Source of the DNA: Burkholderiales bacterium
GTDB taxonomy: Bacteria > Pseudomonadota > Gammaproteobacteria > Burkholderiales > Burkholderiaceae_D
Direction: 5' to 3'
Assembly (NCBI GenBank): GCA_016197345.1
Contig: JACPVY010000203.1
Location: 1-6,542, forward strand
Length of the DNA stretch: 6,542 nucleotides
Shown: piece by piece, positions 1 through 6,542 of the stretch
How the letters are laid out: each line of letters begins with the position of its first letter
How positions within the stretch are numbered: the first letter of the stretch is position 1
Program-made: the position numbers and the translations under genes
Notes under the pieces: generated by a model
What the model saw: only the letters and a program-made list of their open reading frames with translations
What the model was told of the DNA's origin: nothing
Databases searched by the model: none

Positions 1-1227
1 AAGCAAGTATTTAAGCAAATTGATCAGGCTTACCACGAAAAAGACTATCTGCGTGCGGCTAAGCTGTGCGATGTCAAAGTCGAGGCGAATAAAGTGCATG
101 CCCTTGATTTGCTACGCATGCGTGCGCTGCTGCTGATGCGGGCTGGCGAAGATGCGCAGGCACGTGAGGTGTATGAGCGCGTGCTCGCGGTGCGGGATTT
201 TGTTTGGGCCAAGGCTGGTTTGGCAAAAATCCGTATGAAAGACGGCGATTATCAAGTGGCGCGCGATATGTTTCGCGAAATTATTTCGGAAAATCGCTAT
301 TACATCGATGCCTATGATCAATTAGCGCAAGCTTTCCAACATTTAGGTCAATTTGAAGAGGCGGCTAAGATTTTAGAAGCTGCCGCTAAACTTTCACCCA
401 ATTCTGTGGTGCGACAGCGCAGCTTAGGCGAATTGGCGATGAAATTGGGCAACGCTAGCCAAGCAGAAAAAGCGTTCCGCAAATGTATTTCCATCAGCGA
501 GTTTTCGATTCATAAAAATCCCGATGCGCAATTAGGGCTAGCGCGCGTCTGCGGCGTCAAAAATGATCCGAAAGAAGCGATGCTATTGCTGGCGGCAGTG
601 CAAAAAGAATTTCATACTGAGCAAGTACGGCTGCGTGCCAAAATCACCGAAGGCATGGTGTATCACGAATGCGGCGACTATATCCGCGCTCGTAAATCGG
701 GTGATGAGCTAGGAGAATTGCTCGCTGTCACCAATGATAGGCCGTCACCGCCGATATGCTTAGACATGGCACGCCTGATGTTTGCGGTTGGGGTGAAAGA
801 GCCTCCCGTGATTTTGCTGACGGAGATGGTGCGCAATAATCACGACAACGAATTGATGTTGCAGGAAGTGCAAGAGATTTTTGAAAAGGCACGCATGGGT
901 GAGGAGGGCGCTAGCATCATCGCCGCTTCACGCAAAGAAGCTTCAGATTTAATGAATCGCGGCGTGTTGCTATGGAAAACCGGTAAATTGCCGGAAGCAG
1001 TCGAATGGATGCGCAACGCCCGTAAGCAATTGCCGACTAACTTGCGGGTGCTGTTCAATTGCGCTCAGATCATGATCTCGTTCATGCAAAAACATGGCTA
1101 TGATGCGGCGATGGCAGATGAGGCCAAAGATGTCTTGATGCATGTTGACAAAATTCAACCAGGGCAAAAGCGTTTTGCGCAATTGATGGAAATGCTGGCG
1201 GATCTAGCAGCAAGCCGTAGCACCTGA
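1..1227 (+). CDS. TPR-repeat protein, 5'-partial; probably the C-terminal part of a TPR-containing response regulator
   Basis: The frame is open from base 1 to the TGA at 1225-1227, giving 408 visible residues with no start. The GTG at 94 is an internal valine: coding of the same character (KQIDQAYHEKDYLRAAKLCD) runs in frame from the window edge, so the true start lies upstream. The visible part is helical TPR sequence throughout. Seven or eight repeat units with the usual small-residue/aromatic pattern can be traced, for example around residues 35-66, 67-99, 100-132, 133-165, 170-200, 205-240 and 315-350. TPRs are protein-binding scaffolds; no enzyme motif, signal peptide or membrane segment is seen. 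From memory the sequence resembles the TPR half of beta-proteobacterial response regulators of about 540 residues that carry an N-terminal CheY-like receiver. That receiver would be outside the window, so this part of the call is inference. TPR assignment is firm, the response-regulator identity moderate. No clear intrinsic terminator follows. Confidence 0.8.
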   Translation, partial: KQVFKQIDQAYHEKDYLRAAKLCDVKVEANKVHALDLLRMRALLLMRAGEDAQAREVYERVLAVRDFVWAKAGLAKIRMKDGDYQVARDMFREIISENRYYIDAYDQLAQAFQHLGQFEEAAKILEAAAKLSPNSVVRQRSLGELAMKLGNASQAEKAFRKCISISEFSIHKNPDAQLGLARVCGVKNDPKEAMLLLAAVQKEFHTEQVRLRAKITEGMVYHECGDYIRARKSGDELGELLAVTNDRPSPPICLDMARLMFAVGVKEPPVILLTEMVRNNHDNELMLQEVQEIFEKARMGEEGASIIAASRKEASDLMNRGVLLWKTGKLPEAVEWMRNARKQLPTNLRVLFNCAQIMISFMQKHGYDAAMADEAKDVLMHVDKIQPGQKRFAQLMEMLADLAASRST

Positions 1228-1434
1228 GTCGCTATGATCTACACTGCTATGCGCCAAATTGACTAAGCCTAAGTTATCACCCCCTCCGATGTAGCTATTC
1301 GTCTCAAGCGCAAATTTCCCTACAATTTGCTGGTTGCTGCAATGCGGCAGGCGCCCGTGTGGGGGCAACAATAATCCCAGGAACCTCAAACAACATACTG
1401 CCGAGGTCTCTTCTCGTGAAAAGGTTGGTAAGGC
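1228..1434. other. Intergenic region with two weak potential hairpins
   Basis: This 207-base stretch separates the TPR gene from the hydratase/transferase gene, both on the plus strand. Two inverted repeats are visible. One at 1310-1330 has perfect 7-base arms (GCAAATT/AATTTGC) around a 7-base loop. The other at 1351-1366 has 6-base GC-rich arms with one mismatch around GTGT. Neither is followed by a T-run, so neither is a standard intrinsic terminator. TTGACT at 1259-1264 resembles a -35 box but has no good -10 at 16-18 bases. The promoter of the downstream pair probably lies here but could not be placed. No credible small gene was found. Confidence 0.5.
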
Positions 1435-2835
1435 ATGCAAGTTGCAGAAAATGATGTGATTGAAAATATCACTTACGATGATTTATACCTCGGACGTTCC
1501 GCCAATTTGGTGCGCACCTTGAGTTTGGCCGATATCCAAGCCTTTGCCGCTGTTTCTGGCGATGTCAATCCCGCCCACGTTGATGCCGAATATGCGGCGC
1601 AGACCTTGTTTCACGGCGTGATTGCGCATGGCATGTGGGGTGGTGCTTTGATTTCCACCTTGCTCGGGACAGAGTTCCCCGGCCCCGGCACTATTTATGT
1701 TGAACAAAGTCTGCGTTTTTTATTGCCGGTCCGTATTGGCGACACCTTGACCGTGATGGCAACCGTGGTTGCGCGCGACGATAAGAAAAAGCGTGTCACC
1801 CTCGATTGCCAAGTGAGTAAGCAAGACGGCGCGCTAGCGCTCTCAGGCACGGCGATCGTCATTGCGCCAACCGTCAAAGTGCGGCGCGCGCGCATGACGC
1901 TGCCGACTTTGCAAGTATTTGATGCCGATGCTAAGTTGCAAGCCTTGCTTGCCCCAGCCCGCGCCTACCCGCCAATACGCTGTGCGATTGTGCATCCCTG
2001 CGACGCGATCAGCCTGCGCGCAGCGGTGGCGGCGCAAGAGCAGGGCTTGATTATCCCTGTGCTAGTGGGGCCGCAAGCTAAAATCCAAGCGCAGGCACAG
2101 CTCGCGGAAGTGGATATTCGTGGTATTGAATTGGTCGCCGTAGCGCATAGCCATGCTGCCTGTGAATACGCTGTGAATTTAGCCGCGCAAGGGCAGGTGC
2201 AAGCCTTGATGCTGGGTAGCGTCAATCCACAAGAGCTATTGCATGCAGTGCTGGCATGTCCCGCATTACAGACAAAGCGACGCTTATCGCATGTCTTGCG
2301 TTTTGATTTAGCCGGTTATGAGAAGCCATTTTTATTGACGGACGCCGGGATTAATGTCACGCCGACGCTATTAGAAAAGGCCGATATTGTACAAAATGCG
2401 ATTGTGCTCGCACAGGCGCTAGGGGTGATCCAGCCACTGGTTGCCTTGTTAGCGGCGCAAGACACGATTAATGTGAAATTGCCCTCCACCATCGATGCTG
2501 CTGCGTTGTGCAAAATGGCCGAGCGTGGTCAGATCACAGGCGGCGTATTGGATGGCCCGATAGGCTTTGACCGTGCCATTGCCAGCATGCCGCAATCGAG
2601 CTGGCCATCTGCGGTCGCCGGGAATGCGGATATCGTACTGGTGCCAGATTTGGAAGCCGGTAATTTGCTAGCGAAGCAATTGCAAACCATGGCTGGCGCG
2701 CTGTATAGCGGGATCGTGATGGGGGCTAGGGTGCCGATTGCGCTGATTGGCACCAATGCTGGCTTAAACGCCCACCTAGCGTCGCTAGCGATGGCACAGC
2801 GTCTGTCCCATTTTTATGCTAACACCTCGATTTAA
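1435..2835 (+). CDS. Fused MaoC-like enoyl-CoA hydratase / phosphate acetyl(butyryl)transferase; transferase half looks degenerate
   Basis: A 466-residue two-domain cytosolic protein. Residues about 8-150 form a MaoC-type hot-dog hydratase. The (R)-hydratase signature FAAVSGDVNPAH is intact, with the expected catalytic Asp43 and His48, and the following HGVIAHGMWGGALIS is typical. This domain should hydrate trans-2-enoyl-CoA to (R)-3-hydroxyacyl-CoA. Residues about 165-466 match the phosphate acetyl/butyryltransferase fold (acyl-CoA + Pi to acyl phosphate + CoA), with conserved KADIVQNAI, PSTIDAAALCKMAERGQITGG, AGNADI and PDLEAGNLLAKQL. Several positions conserved in relatives differ: LMKGS reads LMLGS (Leu260), the SAVE motif reads AAQD (340-343), and the C-terminal SRAD motif reads GTNA (439-442). 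Transferase activity is therefore doubtful. ATG 1435 is chosen because it begins just ahead of the domain and GAAAAGG (1418-1424) lies 10 bases upstream. The gene ends 24 bases before phaC, suggesting one operon. The usual kinase partner is not in the window. Confidence 0.9.
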   Translation: MQVAENDVIENITYDDLYLGRSANLVRTLSLADIQAFAAVSGDVNPAHVDAEYAAQTLFHGVIAHGMWGGALISTLLGTEFPGPGTIYVEQSLRFLLPVRIGDTLTVMATVVARDDKKKRVTLDCQVSKQDGALALSGTAIVIAPTVKVRRARMTLPTLQVFDADAKLQALLAPARAYPPIRCAIVHPCDAISLRAAVAAQEQGLIIPVLVGPQAKIQAQAQLAEVDIRGIELVAVAHSHAACEYAVNLAAQGQVQALMLGSVNPQELLHAVLACPALQTKRRLSHVLRFDLAGYEKPFLLTDAGINVTPTLLEKADIVQNAIVLAQALGVIQPLVALLAAQDTINVKLPSTIDAAALCKMAERGQITGGVLDGPIGFDRAIASMPQSSWPSAVAGNADIVLVPDLEAGNLLAKQLQTMAGALYSGIVMGARVPIALIGTNAGLNAHLASLAMAQRLSHFYANTSI

Positions 2836-2844
2836 TCCCTTTTG

Positions 2845-2850
2845 ACAAGG
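2845..2850 (+). promoter_or_regulatory. Ribosome binding site deciding the phaC start
   Basis: ACAAGG at 2845-2850 lies 9 bases before ATG 2860. It falls inside the longer frame that would open with TTG at 2842, which has no such site at a suitable distance. This supports ATG 2860 as the start. Confidence 0.6.
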
Positions 2851-2859
2851 TTGAATGCA

Positions 2860-4602
2860 ATGAACGTTGCCGCAGAAAAAATTTCTACCATCGACGCGCC
2901 GTCAAATCAGCAGGCGACGCCATTTGAAAGTGCGACCAGCAAGCTCGATAGCGCGATTCACACCATGGGAGCGGTCATGGGGCTGTCCCCTATAGCGCTT
3001 AGCTTAGCGTGGCTTGATTGGGGCATGCATTTGGCCAGCTCGCCGGGCCGGCAAATGGAGCTGGGGGTAGCGGCGCTGAAAAAAGCGCAATCGTTTGTGG
3101 CCGAGCTGCCTGAAAAAATCCCGCCGCAAGAAAACAGCATCGACGGCGCTAAATTTGTGCTCGGACAGTGGGATAGAGTGATGCAGGCTTGGCGCGAGTG
3201 GGGTGCTGATGCTTGCAAGGTGCAAGGTGTGTCACCGCATCATATGCAAATGAATCAGTTTTTTATGGGACAGATCTTTGAGTTGATGGCGAGCAAGAAT
3301 TGGCCAGCAACGAATCCCGATATCTGGCAGGCGACACTGGAAAGTGGTGGCCGTAATCTCTGGCAGGGAGAGCAAAACTGGTTGCGTGATCGACGTCGCA
3401 TCCATAGCCCAGAAGATCCGACGCCTTATCGCCCCGGCCATGAGGTGGCGATCACACCGGGCCAAGTGGTGTATCGCAATCACTTGATTGAGTTGATTTG
3501 CTATACACCGCAAACTGCGACAGTGCATCCTGAGCCATTGTTAATTGTGCCCTCGTGGATTATGAAGTACTACATCCTTGACCTGTCACCACATAATTCG
3601 ATGGTCAAATATCTGGTGCAACAAGGGCATCAAGTCTTTATCTTGTCGTGGAACAACCCTGATGCGGCAGATCGTGACTTAGGGATGGAAGACTATCTGC
3701 AATTAGGCGTTTTTGATGCACTCGCGGCCATCAAGGAAATCTGCGGTGAGGTGGCGGTGCATAGCGCTGGCTATTGCTTAGGCGGCACCTTATTAGCGAT
3801 TGCGGCGAGTGCATTAGCGCGGCCAGAAAAGGTCAGCAAGGCGAAGCGTTTGCCAAGTCTGGCGAGCGTGACCTTGTTGGCGGCGCAGACCGATTTTGCC
3901 GAACCTGGTGAAATGGGCGTGCTGATCGACGATAGCCAAGTCAATATGATAGAAGACCTAATGGCGCAAACTGGCTATATGACCGGGGCGCAAATGGCGG
4001 GCTCGTTTCAGTTTTTGAATTCGCGTGATTTGGTATGGAATAAGCGTCTGCGTGAATATTGGCTAGGGGTACGCGATGCCGGGACGGACATGATGGCATG
4101 GAACGCCGATGTCACGCGCTTGCCTGCGCGCATGCATGGCGAATATCTCCATCAATTTTTTCTGGAAAATGCGCTAGCTGAAGGAAAGTATTTGGTCGAG
4201 GGTAAGCCAGTATCCTTGCAAGACATACGACAACCCATGTTTGTTGTTGGTACAGCACGAGATCAAGTCTCGCCATGGCGTTCGGTATATAAGATTTTGC
4301 GCTTAGCGCGCACGGACATCTGCTTTTTGCTCGCTAGCGGCGGCCATAATGCGGGTATTGTCTCTGAACCGGGCCATGCTAAACGTAGCTATCAAATGCA
4401 TCACCATCATTTGCAAGATGCGAGCATCAGTGCCGACAGTTGGCCGCAGCAGATGGCAACACAGGAAGGATCGTGGTGGCCAGCATGGCAACAATGGCTG
4501 GCGGCACGCTCTAGCCCGCAGGCTAAAGTCAAACCACTCGCGGCGAAATATCAGCTACAGGCTGCACCGGGCAGTTATGTATTGAAGAAATTTGACGAGT
4601 AG
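2860..4602 (+). CDS. phaC: Polyhydroxyalkanoate synthase, class I-like
   Basis: Polymerises (R)-3-hydroxyacyl-CoA into PHA, releasing CoA, at the surface of cytoplasmic granules. From ATG 2860 the protein has 580 residues, close to the 589 of the Cupriavidus necator class I enzyme. Residues about 80-250 match the PhaC N-terminal domain (TPGQVVYRNHLIELICY, PSWIMKYYILDL, ILSWNNPDA); an alpha/beta-hydrolase core follows. The modified lipase box GYCLGG carries the nucleophile Cys306 (codon 3775-3777). Asp468 lies in GTARDQVSPW and His496 in SGGHNAG. The Cys-Asp and Asp-His spacings (162 and 28) nearly equal those of C. necator (161 and 28), so an active enzyme is expected. The C-terminal GSWWPAWQQWL is also typical. 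Sequence such as GHNAGIVSEPG instead of GHIAGV suggests a divergent paralogue, perhaps not the main PhaC of a phaCAB operon. It lies 24 bases after the hydratase fusion, probably co-transcribed with it. TTG 2842 would add six residues but is less likely as the start. Confidence 0.92.
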   Translation: MNVAAEKISTIDAPSNQQATPFESATSKLDSAIHTMGAVMGLSPIALSLAWLDWGMHLASSPGRQMELGVAALKKAQSFVAELPEKIPPQENSIDGAKFVLGQWDRVMQAWREWGADACKVQGVSPHHMQMNQFFMGQIFELMASKNWPATNPDIWQATLESGGRNLWQGEQNWLRDRRRIHSPEDPTPYRPGHEVAITPGQVVYRNHLIELICYTPQTATVHPEPLLIVPSWIMKYYILDLSPHNSMVKYLVQQGHQVFILSWNNPDAADRDLGMEDYLQLGVFDALAAIKEICGEVAVHSAGYCLGGTLLAIAASALARPEKVSKAKRLPSLASVTLLAAQTDFAEPGEMGVLIDDSQVNMIEDLMAQTGYMTGAQMAGSFQFLNSRDLVWNKRLREYWLGVRDAGTDMMAWNADVTRLPARMHGEYLHQFFLENALAEGKYLVEGKPVSLQDIRQPMFVVGTARDQVSPWRSVYKILRLARTDICFLLASGGHNAGIVSEPGHAKRSYQMHHHHLQDASISADSWPQQMATQEGSWWPAWQQWLAARSSPQAKVKPLAAKYQLQAAPGSYVLKKFDE

Positions 4603-4637
4603 CACCCCATAGCGCGACTCAAATTGATGCTCGCTGG

Positions 4638-4669
4638 AAAAGAAAAAATGGTGGGCAAGTTGCCCACCA
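4638..4669 (-). terminator. Intrinsic terminator of the minus-strand MCP gene
   Basis: A perfect inverted repeat lies at 4649-4658 (TGGTGGGCAA) and 4660-4669 (TTGCCCACCA) with a single central base, which in practice means an 8-9 base-pair stem with a 3-5 base loop. Read on the minus strand it is followed at once by TTTTTTCTTTT (4648 down to 4638), the classic Rho-independent layout, 47 bases beyond the MCP stop codon. On the plus strand only GCGTCGCCATTATTT follows, so it is at best a weak stop for phaC transcripts. It sits in the middle of the convergent gap. Confidence 0.88.
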
Positions 4670-4716
4670 GCGTCGCCATTATTTACGCTAAGTTGAATTT
4701 GTTCAGACGCAAGAGA

Positions 4717-6444
4717 TTAAAACTCTTCCCAGCCGTCATCATTTAAGGTCGAAGGGCTGGAGCCGAGTTTTTTCACCGGTTTAGCCGCAGGTTTATGGGG
4801 CTGCGGTGGTGGCGCAGCCATAGCCTTATGCAGACGTCTGGCTTCATGCGCATGCTGATGCTGTTGCATATGCTTAGCAATGGCTTCTGCTTGTGAGCGG
4901 TCATTCAACTTAAAGGCGCTAACGGCTTCATGCAAGATATGCGCTTGTTCTTCCATACTTTCGGCGGCGGCGGCGGCCTGCTCGACTAGCGCCGCATTTT
5001 GCTGTGTCATTTCATCCATTTGGGAAATCGCATCGTTGATCTCGCCAATGCCAGCGCTTTGGGTTTGCGTCGCCATTGTGATTTCGCCCATGATGGACGC
5101 CACTTGCTTGACCGAAGTGACGATCAAATTCATCGTTTGCCCAGCTTCATCGACCAATTGCGCACCGAGATCGACTTTTTCGACGGAATCGCTAATCAAG
5201 GTTTTGATTTCTTTGGCGGCGCTCGCGCTGCGTTGCGCTAAGCTGCGCACCTCAGATGCCACCACCGCAAAGCCACGCCCTTGCTCTCCCGCACGCGCTG
5301 CTTCCACTGCTGCATTCAGCGCGAGCATCTTGGTTTGGAAGGCGATGCCGTCGATGACGCCGATAATATCGACGATCTTACTTGAGCGCTCTTTGATCGC
5401 ACCCATGGTTTCCACCACTTGCGACACCACCGAACCGCCTTTTTCCGCCACTGCGGAGGCTGAAAACGCTAATTGGTTCGCTTGGCGCGCGTTATCGGCG
5501 TTTTCTTTGACGGTTTGTGTCAATTCTTCCATCGAGCTAGCGGTCTCTTCTAGCGAACTGGCTTGGGATTCGGTGCGGGATGATAAATCGGCATTGCCAG
5601 AAGCAATTTCGCGTGACGCCACAGTGATGGTATCGGTGCCTGCGCGCACCTCACTCACCGTTTTGACCAAGCTCTCAATCATATTCTTGAGCGCATTGAG
5701 CAAATCGCTCACTTCATCTTTACCGATGACATTGACTTTTGAAGTGAGCTCCCCACCTGACACCTTGACGGCAATGGCAATCGCTTCATGCAGCGGCGCG
5801 GTAATGCTATGCATGATGATATAGGCGCAAAAACCGCCTACGACGAGTGCGATGGCACTGCATGCCACCATAATCATCATCAATTCGTTATCTGAAGAAA
5901 CCGAGCCATCTAAAATATCGCGGGTTGCGGCCTTTTGGATATCGGCGAGCTTATTGATCTCGGCCAGCATGCGTTGGCTAGCAGGGTCAATCTTTTCAGC
6001 GATGGTTTTGGCTGCGGCCTCACTATTGAAGGCGTTGACTTGTTCTACTGCGAGCTTGAACGAACCCGCGATTTCGCCATCTATCTTGCTGATTTCGGCC
6101 AAAATCTGACGTTCGTTAGTGGTGGGATTGGCATTTTGCAATTTGTCGCGAGCGGTATCGTAGCGTTTGCGTTGCTCTTTGACCTTCGCTTCTTCGTTCT
6201 TCATCGCCGCAATGTCAGATTGCAAGCCGATGTTGCGCATCGCAATGCCAGTTTCTAGCATCGCACTTTTCATCGTGGTTGCAAGGTCGGACTTGCTATT
6301 GGCTAGCTCCAGTCCTTGCCTTAGCGTCTGTTTGTTTTGCACATTCAAAAACGTCGAAAGCGCAACCATCGCAACGAGGATCGCTAAAATGAGGCCAAAG
6401 CCTATGCTAAGCCTGGCACCAATCCGAATATTATTGAGCTTCAT
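4717..6444 (-). CDS. Methyl-accepting chemotaxis protein (transmembrane chemoreceptor)
   Basis: Inner-membrane chemoreceptor that senses a periplasmic signal and controls CheA through CheW. It has 575 residues from ATG 6444. Order: short cytoplasmic N-terminus, TM1 (about 13-34), periplasmic helical sensor of about 150 residues (four-helix-bundle type, ligand unknown), TM2 (about 188-212), HAMP (about 212-264), then the long signalling coiled coil. A methylation helix with SSLEETASSMEELTQTV lies at about 296-313. The hairpin tip IDGIAFQT..LALNAAVEAARAGEQGRGFAVVA is unmistakable. The C-terminus is a His/Pro-rich flexible tail of about 55 residues ending in GWEEF, which fits the xWxxF pentapeptide that tethers CheR and CheB. 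Oddity: the tip reads QTKMLALN where QTNILALN is the rule (Lys372, Met373). ATG 6444 has GGGAG (6456-6452) 7 bases upstream; the alternative TTG 6465 would include that site and adds MEGGRCI, unlike family N-termini. Transcribed convergently to phaC, with its own terminator; no other chemotaxis gene is in the window. Confidence 0.95.
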   Translation of the reverse strand: MKLNNIRIGARLSIGFGLILAILVAMVALSTFLNVQNKQTLRQGLELANSKSDLATTMKSAMLETGIAMRNIGLQSDIAAMKNEEAKVKEQRKRYDTARDKLQNANPTTNERQILAEISKIDGEIAGSFKLAVEQVNAFNSEAAAKTIAEKIDPASQRMLAEINKLADIQKAATRDILDGSVSSDNELMMIMVACSAIALVVGGFCAYIIMHSITAPLHEAIAIAVKVSGGELTSKVNVIGKDEVSDLLNALKNMIESLVKTVSEVRAGTDTITVASREIASGNADLSSRTESQASSLEETASSMEELTQTVKENADNARQANQLAFSASAVAEKGGSVVSQVVETMGAIKERSSKIVDIIGVIDGIAFQTKMLALNAAVEAARAGEQGRGFAVVASEVRSLAQRSASAAKEIKTLISDSVEKVDLGAQLVDEAGQTMNLIVTSVKQVASIMGEITMATQTQSAGIGEINDAISQMDEMTQQNAALVEQAAAAAESMEEQAHILHEAVSAFKLNDRSQAEAIAKHMQQHQHAHEARRLHKAMAAPPPQPHKPAAKPVKKLGSSPSTLNDDGWEEF

Positions 6445-6451
6445 GATGCAT

Positions 6452-6456
6452 CTCCC
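6452..6456 (-). promoter_or_regulatory. Ribosome binding site deciding the MCP start
   Basis: On the minus strand GGGAG occupies 6456 down to 6452 and ends 7 bases before ATG 6444. A second purine-rich run, GGAAGG, lies at 6463-6458. Both fall inside the longer TTG-initiated frame, supporting ATG 6444. The rest of the upstream stretch to 6542 shows no clear sigma-28 or sigma-70 promoter. Confidence 0.65.
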
Positions 6457-6542
6457 ACCTTCCAAGCCAGTGCTTTAATGTTGCATTGATCTACATGTTT
6501 CGCCGCACGTCCAATTCCTTGTAGGGGAGTCGGCTTGTGCTA

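Noticed and set aside
1310..1330. Intrinsic terminator of the TPR gene
   Set aside because: The stem is AT-rich and is followed by TGGTTGCTGC, not a T-run, so it lacks the required layout.
2842..2859. TTG at 2842 as the start of phaC
   Set aside because: ATG 2860 has ACAAGG at a proper 9-base distance, while the TTG has none and would bury that site in coding sequence.
4399..4410. Four consecutive His codons in phaC, resembling a tag or metal site
   Set aside because: They lie inside the continuous PhaC C-terminal region (His514-517), between the catalytic His and GSWWPAW, with native codon variation. They are most simply part of a variable loop.
4880..5824. A 314-residue open frame on the plus strand opposite the MCP gene
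   Set aside because: It lies wholly antisense to an unmistakable chemoreceptor coding region. Its translation is low-complexity Ser/Ala/Thr/Ile-rich sequence produced by the coiled-coil codons, with no recognisable domain.
6445..6465. TTG at 6465 as the start of the MCP
   Set aside because: The ribosome binding sites for ATG 6444 lie inside this extension, and MKLNNIRIGARL is the usual kind of MCP N-terminus.
6445..6542. Sigma-28 (flagellar) or sigma-70 promoter for the MCP
   Set aside because: A TAAAG occurs on the minus strand, but no GCCGATAA-like element follows at the right distance. TTGGAC followed 15 bases later by TAGATC is too poor a sigma-70 match to annotate.

Overview
The window reads as a chromosomal segment of a beta-proteobacterium, most likely of the Oxalobacteraceae (an Undibacterium- or Herminiimonas-like genome). 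This is an inference from protein similarity as I remember it, a roughly balanced base composition, and the pairing of polyhydroxyalkanoate (PHA) genes with a typical Tsr/Tar-type chemoreceptor. No tRNA, rRNA, CRISPR array, insertion sequence or phage gene is visible.

Layout, left to right. (1) 1-1227, plus strand: the 3' part of a tetratricopeptide-repeat (TPR) protein whose beginning lies outside the window; it resembles the TPR half of beta-proteobacterial response regulators. (2) 1228-1434: a 207-base intergenic stretch with two possible small hairpins and no convincing promoter or terminator. (3) 1435-2835, plus strand: a fusion of a MaoC-like (R)-specific enoyl-CoA hydratase and a phosphate acetyl/butyryl-transferase domain. 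The hydratase signature is intact, but the transferase half has lost several residues that are otherwise invariant. (4) 2860-4602, plus strand, 24 bases further on: a class I-like PHA synthase (PhaC) with a complete Cys-Asp-His triad. (5) 4603-4716: a convergent intergenic gap holding a strong intrinsic terminator that serves the minus strand. (6) 4717-6444, minus strand: a complete methyl-accepting chemotaxis protein (MCP) with a C-terminal CheR/CheB-binding pentapeptide. (7) 6445-6542: its upstream region.

Genes 3 and 4 look like a two-gene transcription unit. The hydratase half can make (R)-3-hydroxyacyl-CoA from enoyl-CoA, which is the substrate PhaC polymerises, so the pair could feed fatty-acid degradation intermediates into PHA. 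The related fused hydratase/transferase proteins usually work with an acetate/butyrate kinase; none is present here. The MCP is a separate unit transcribed towards phaC and has no evident functional tie to it.

No wholly new system is evident. The points most worth a second look are the apparently inactivated transferase domain beside phaC, a double substitution in the normally near-invariant hairpin tip of the chemoreceptor, and a surplus of the palindromes GCTAGC and GCATGC.
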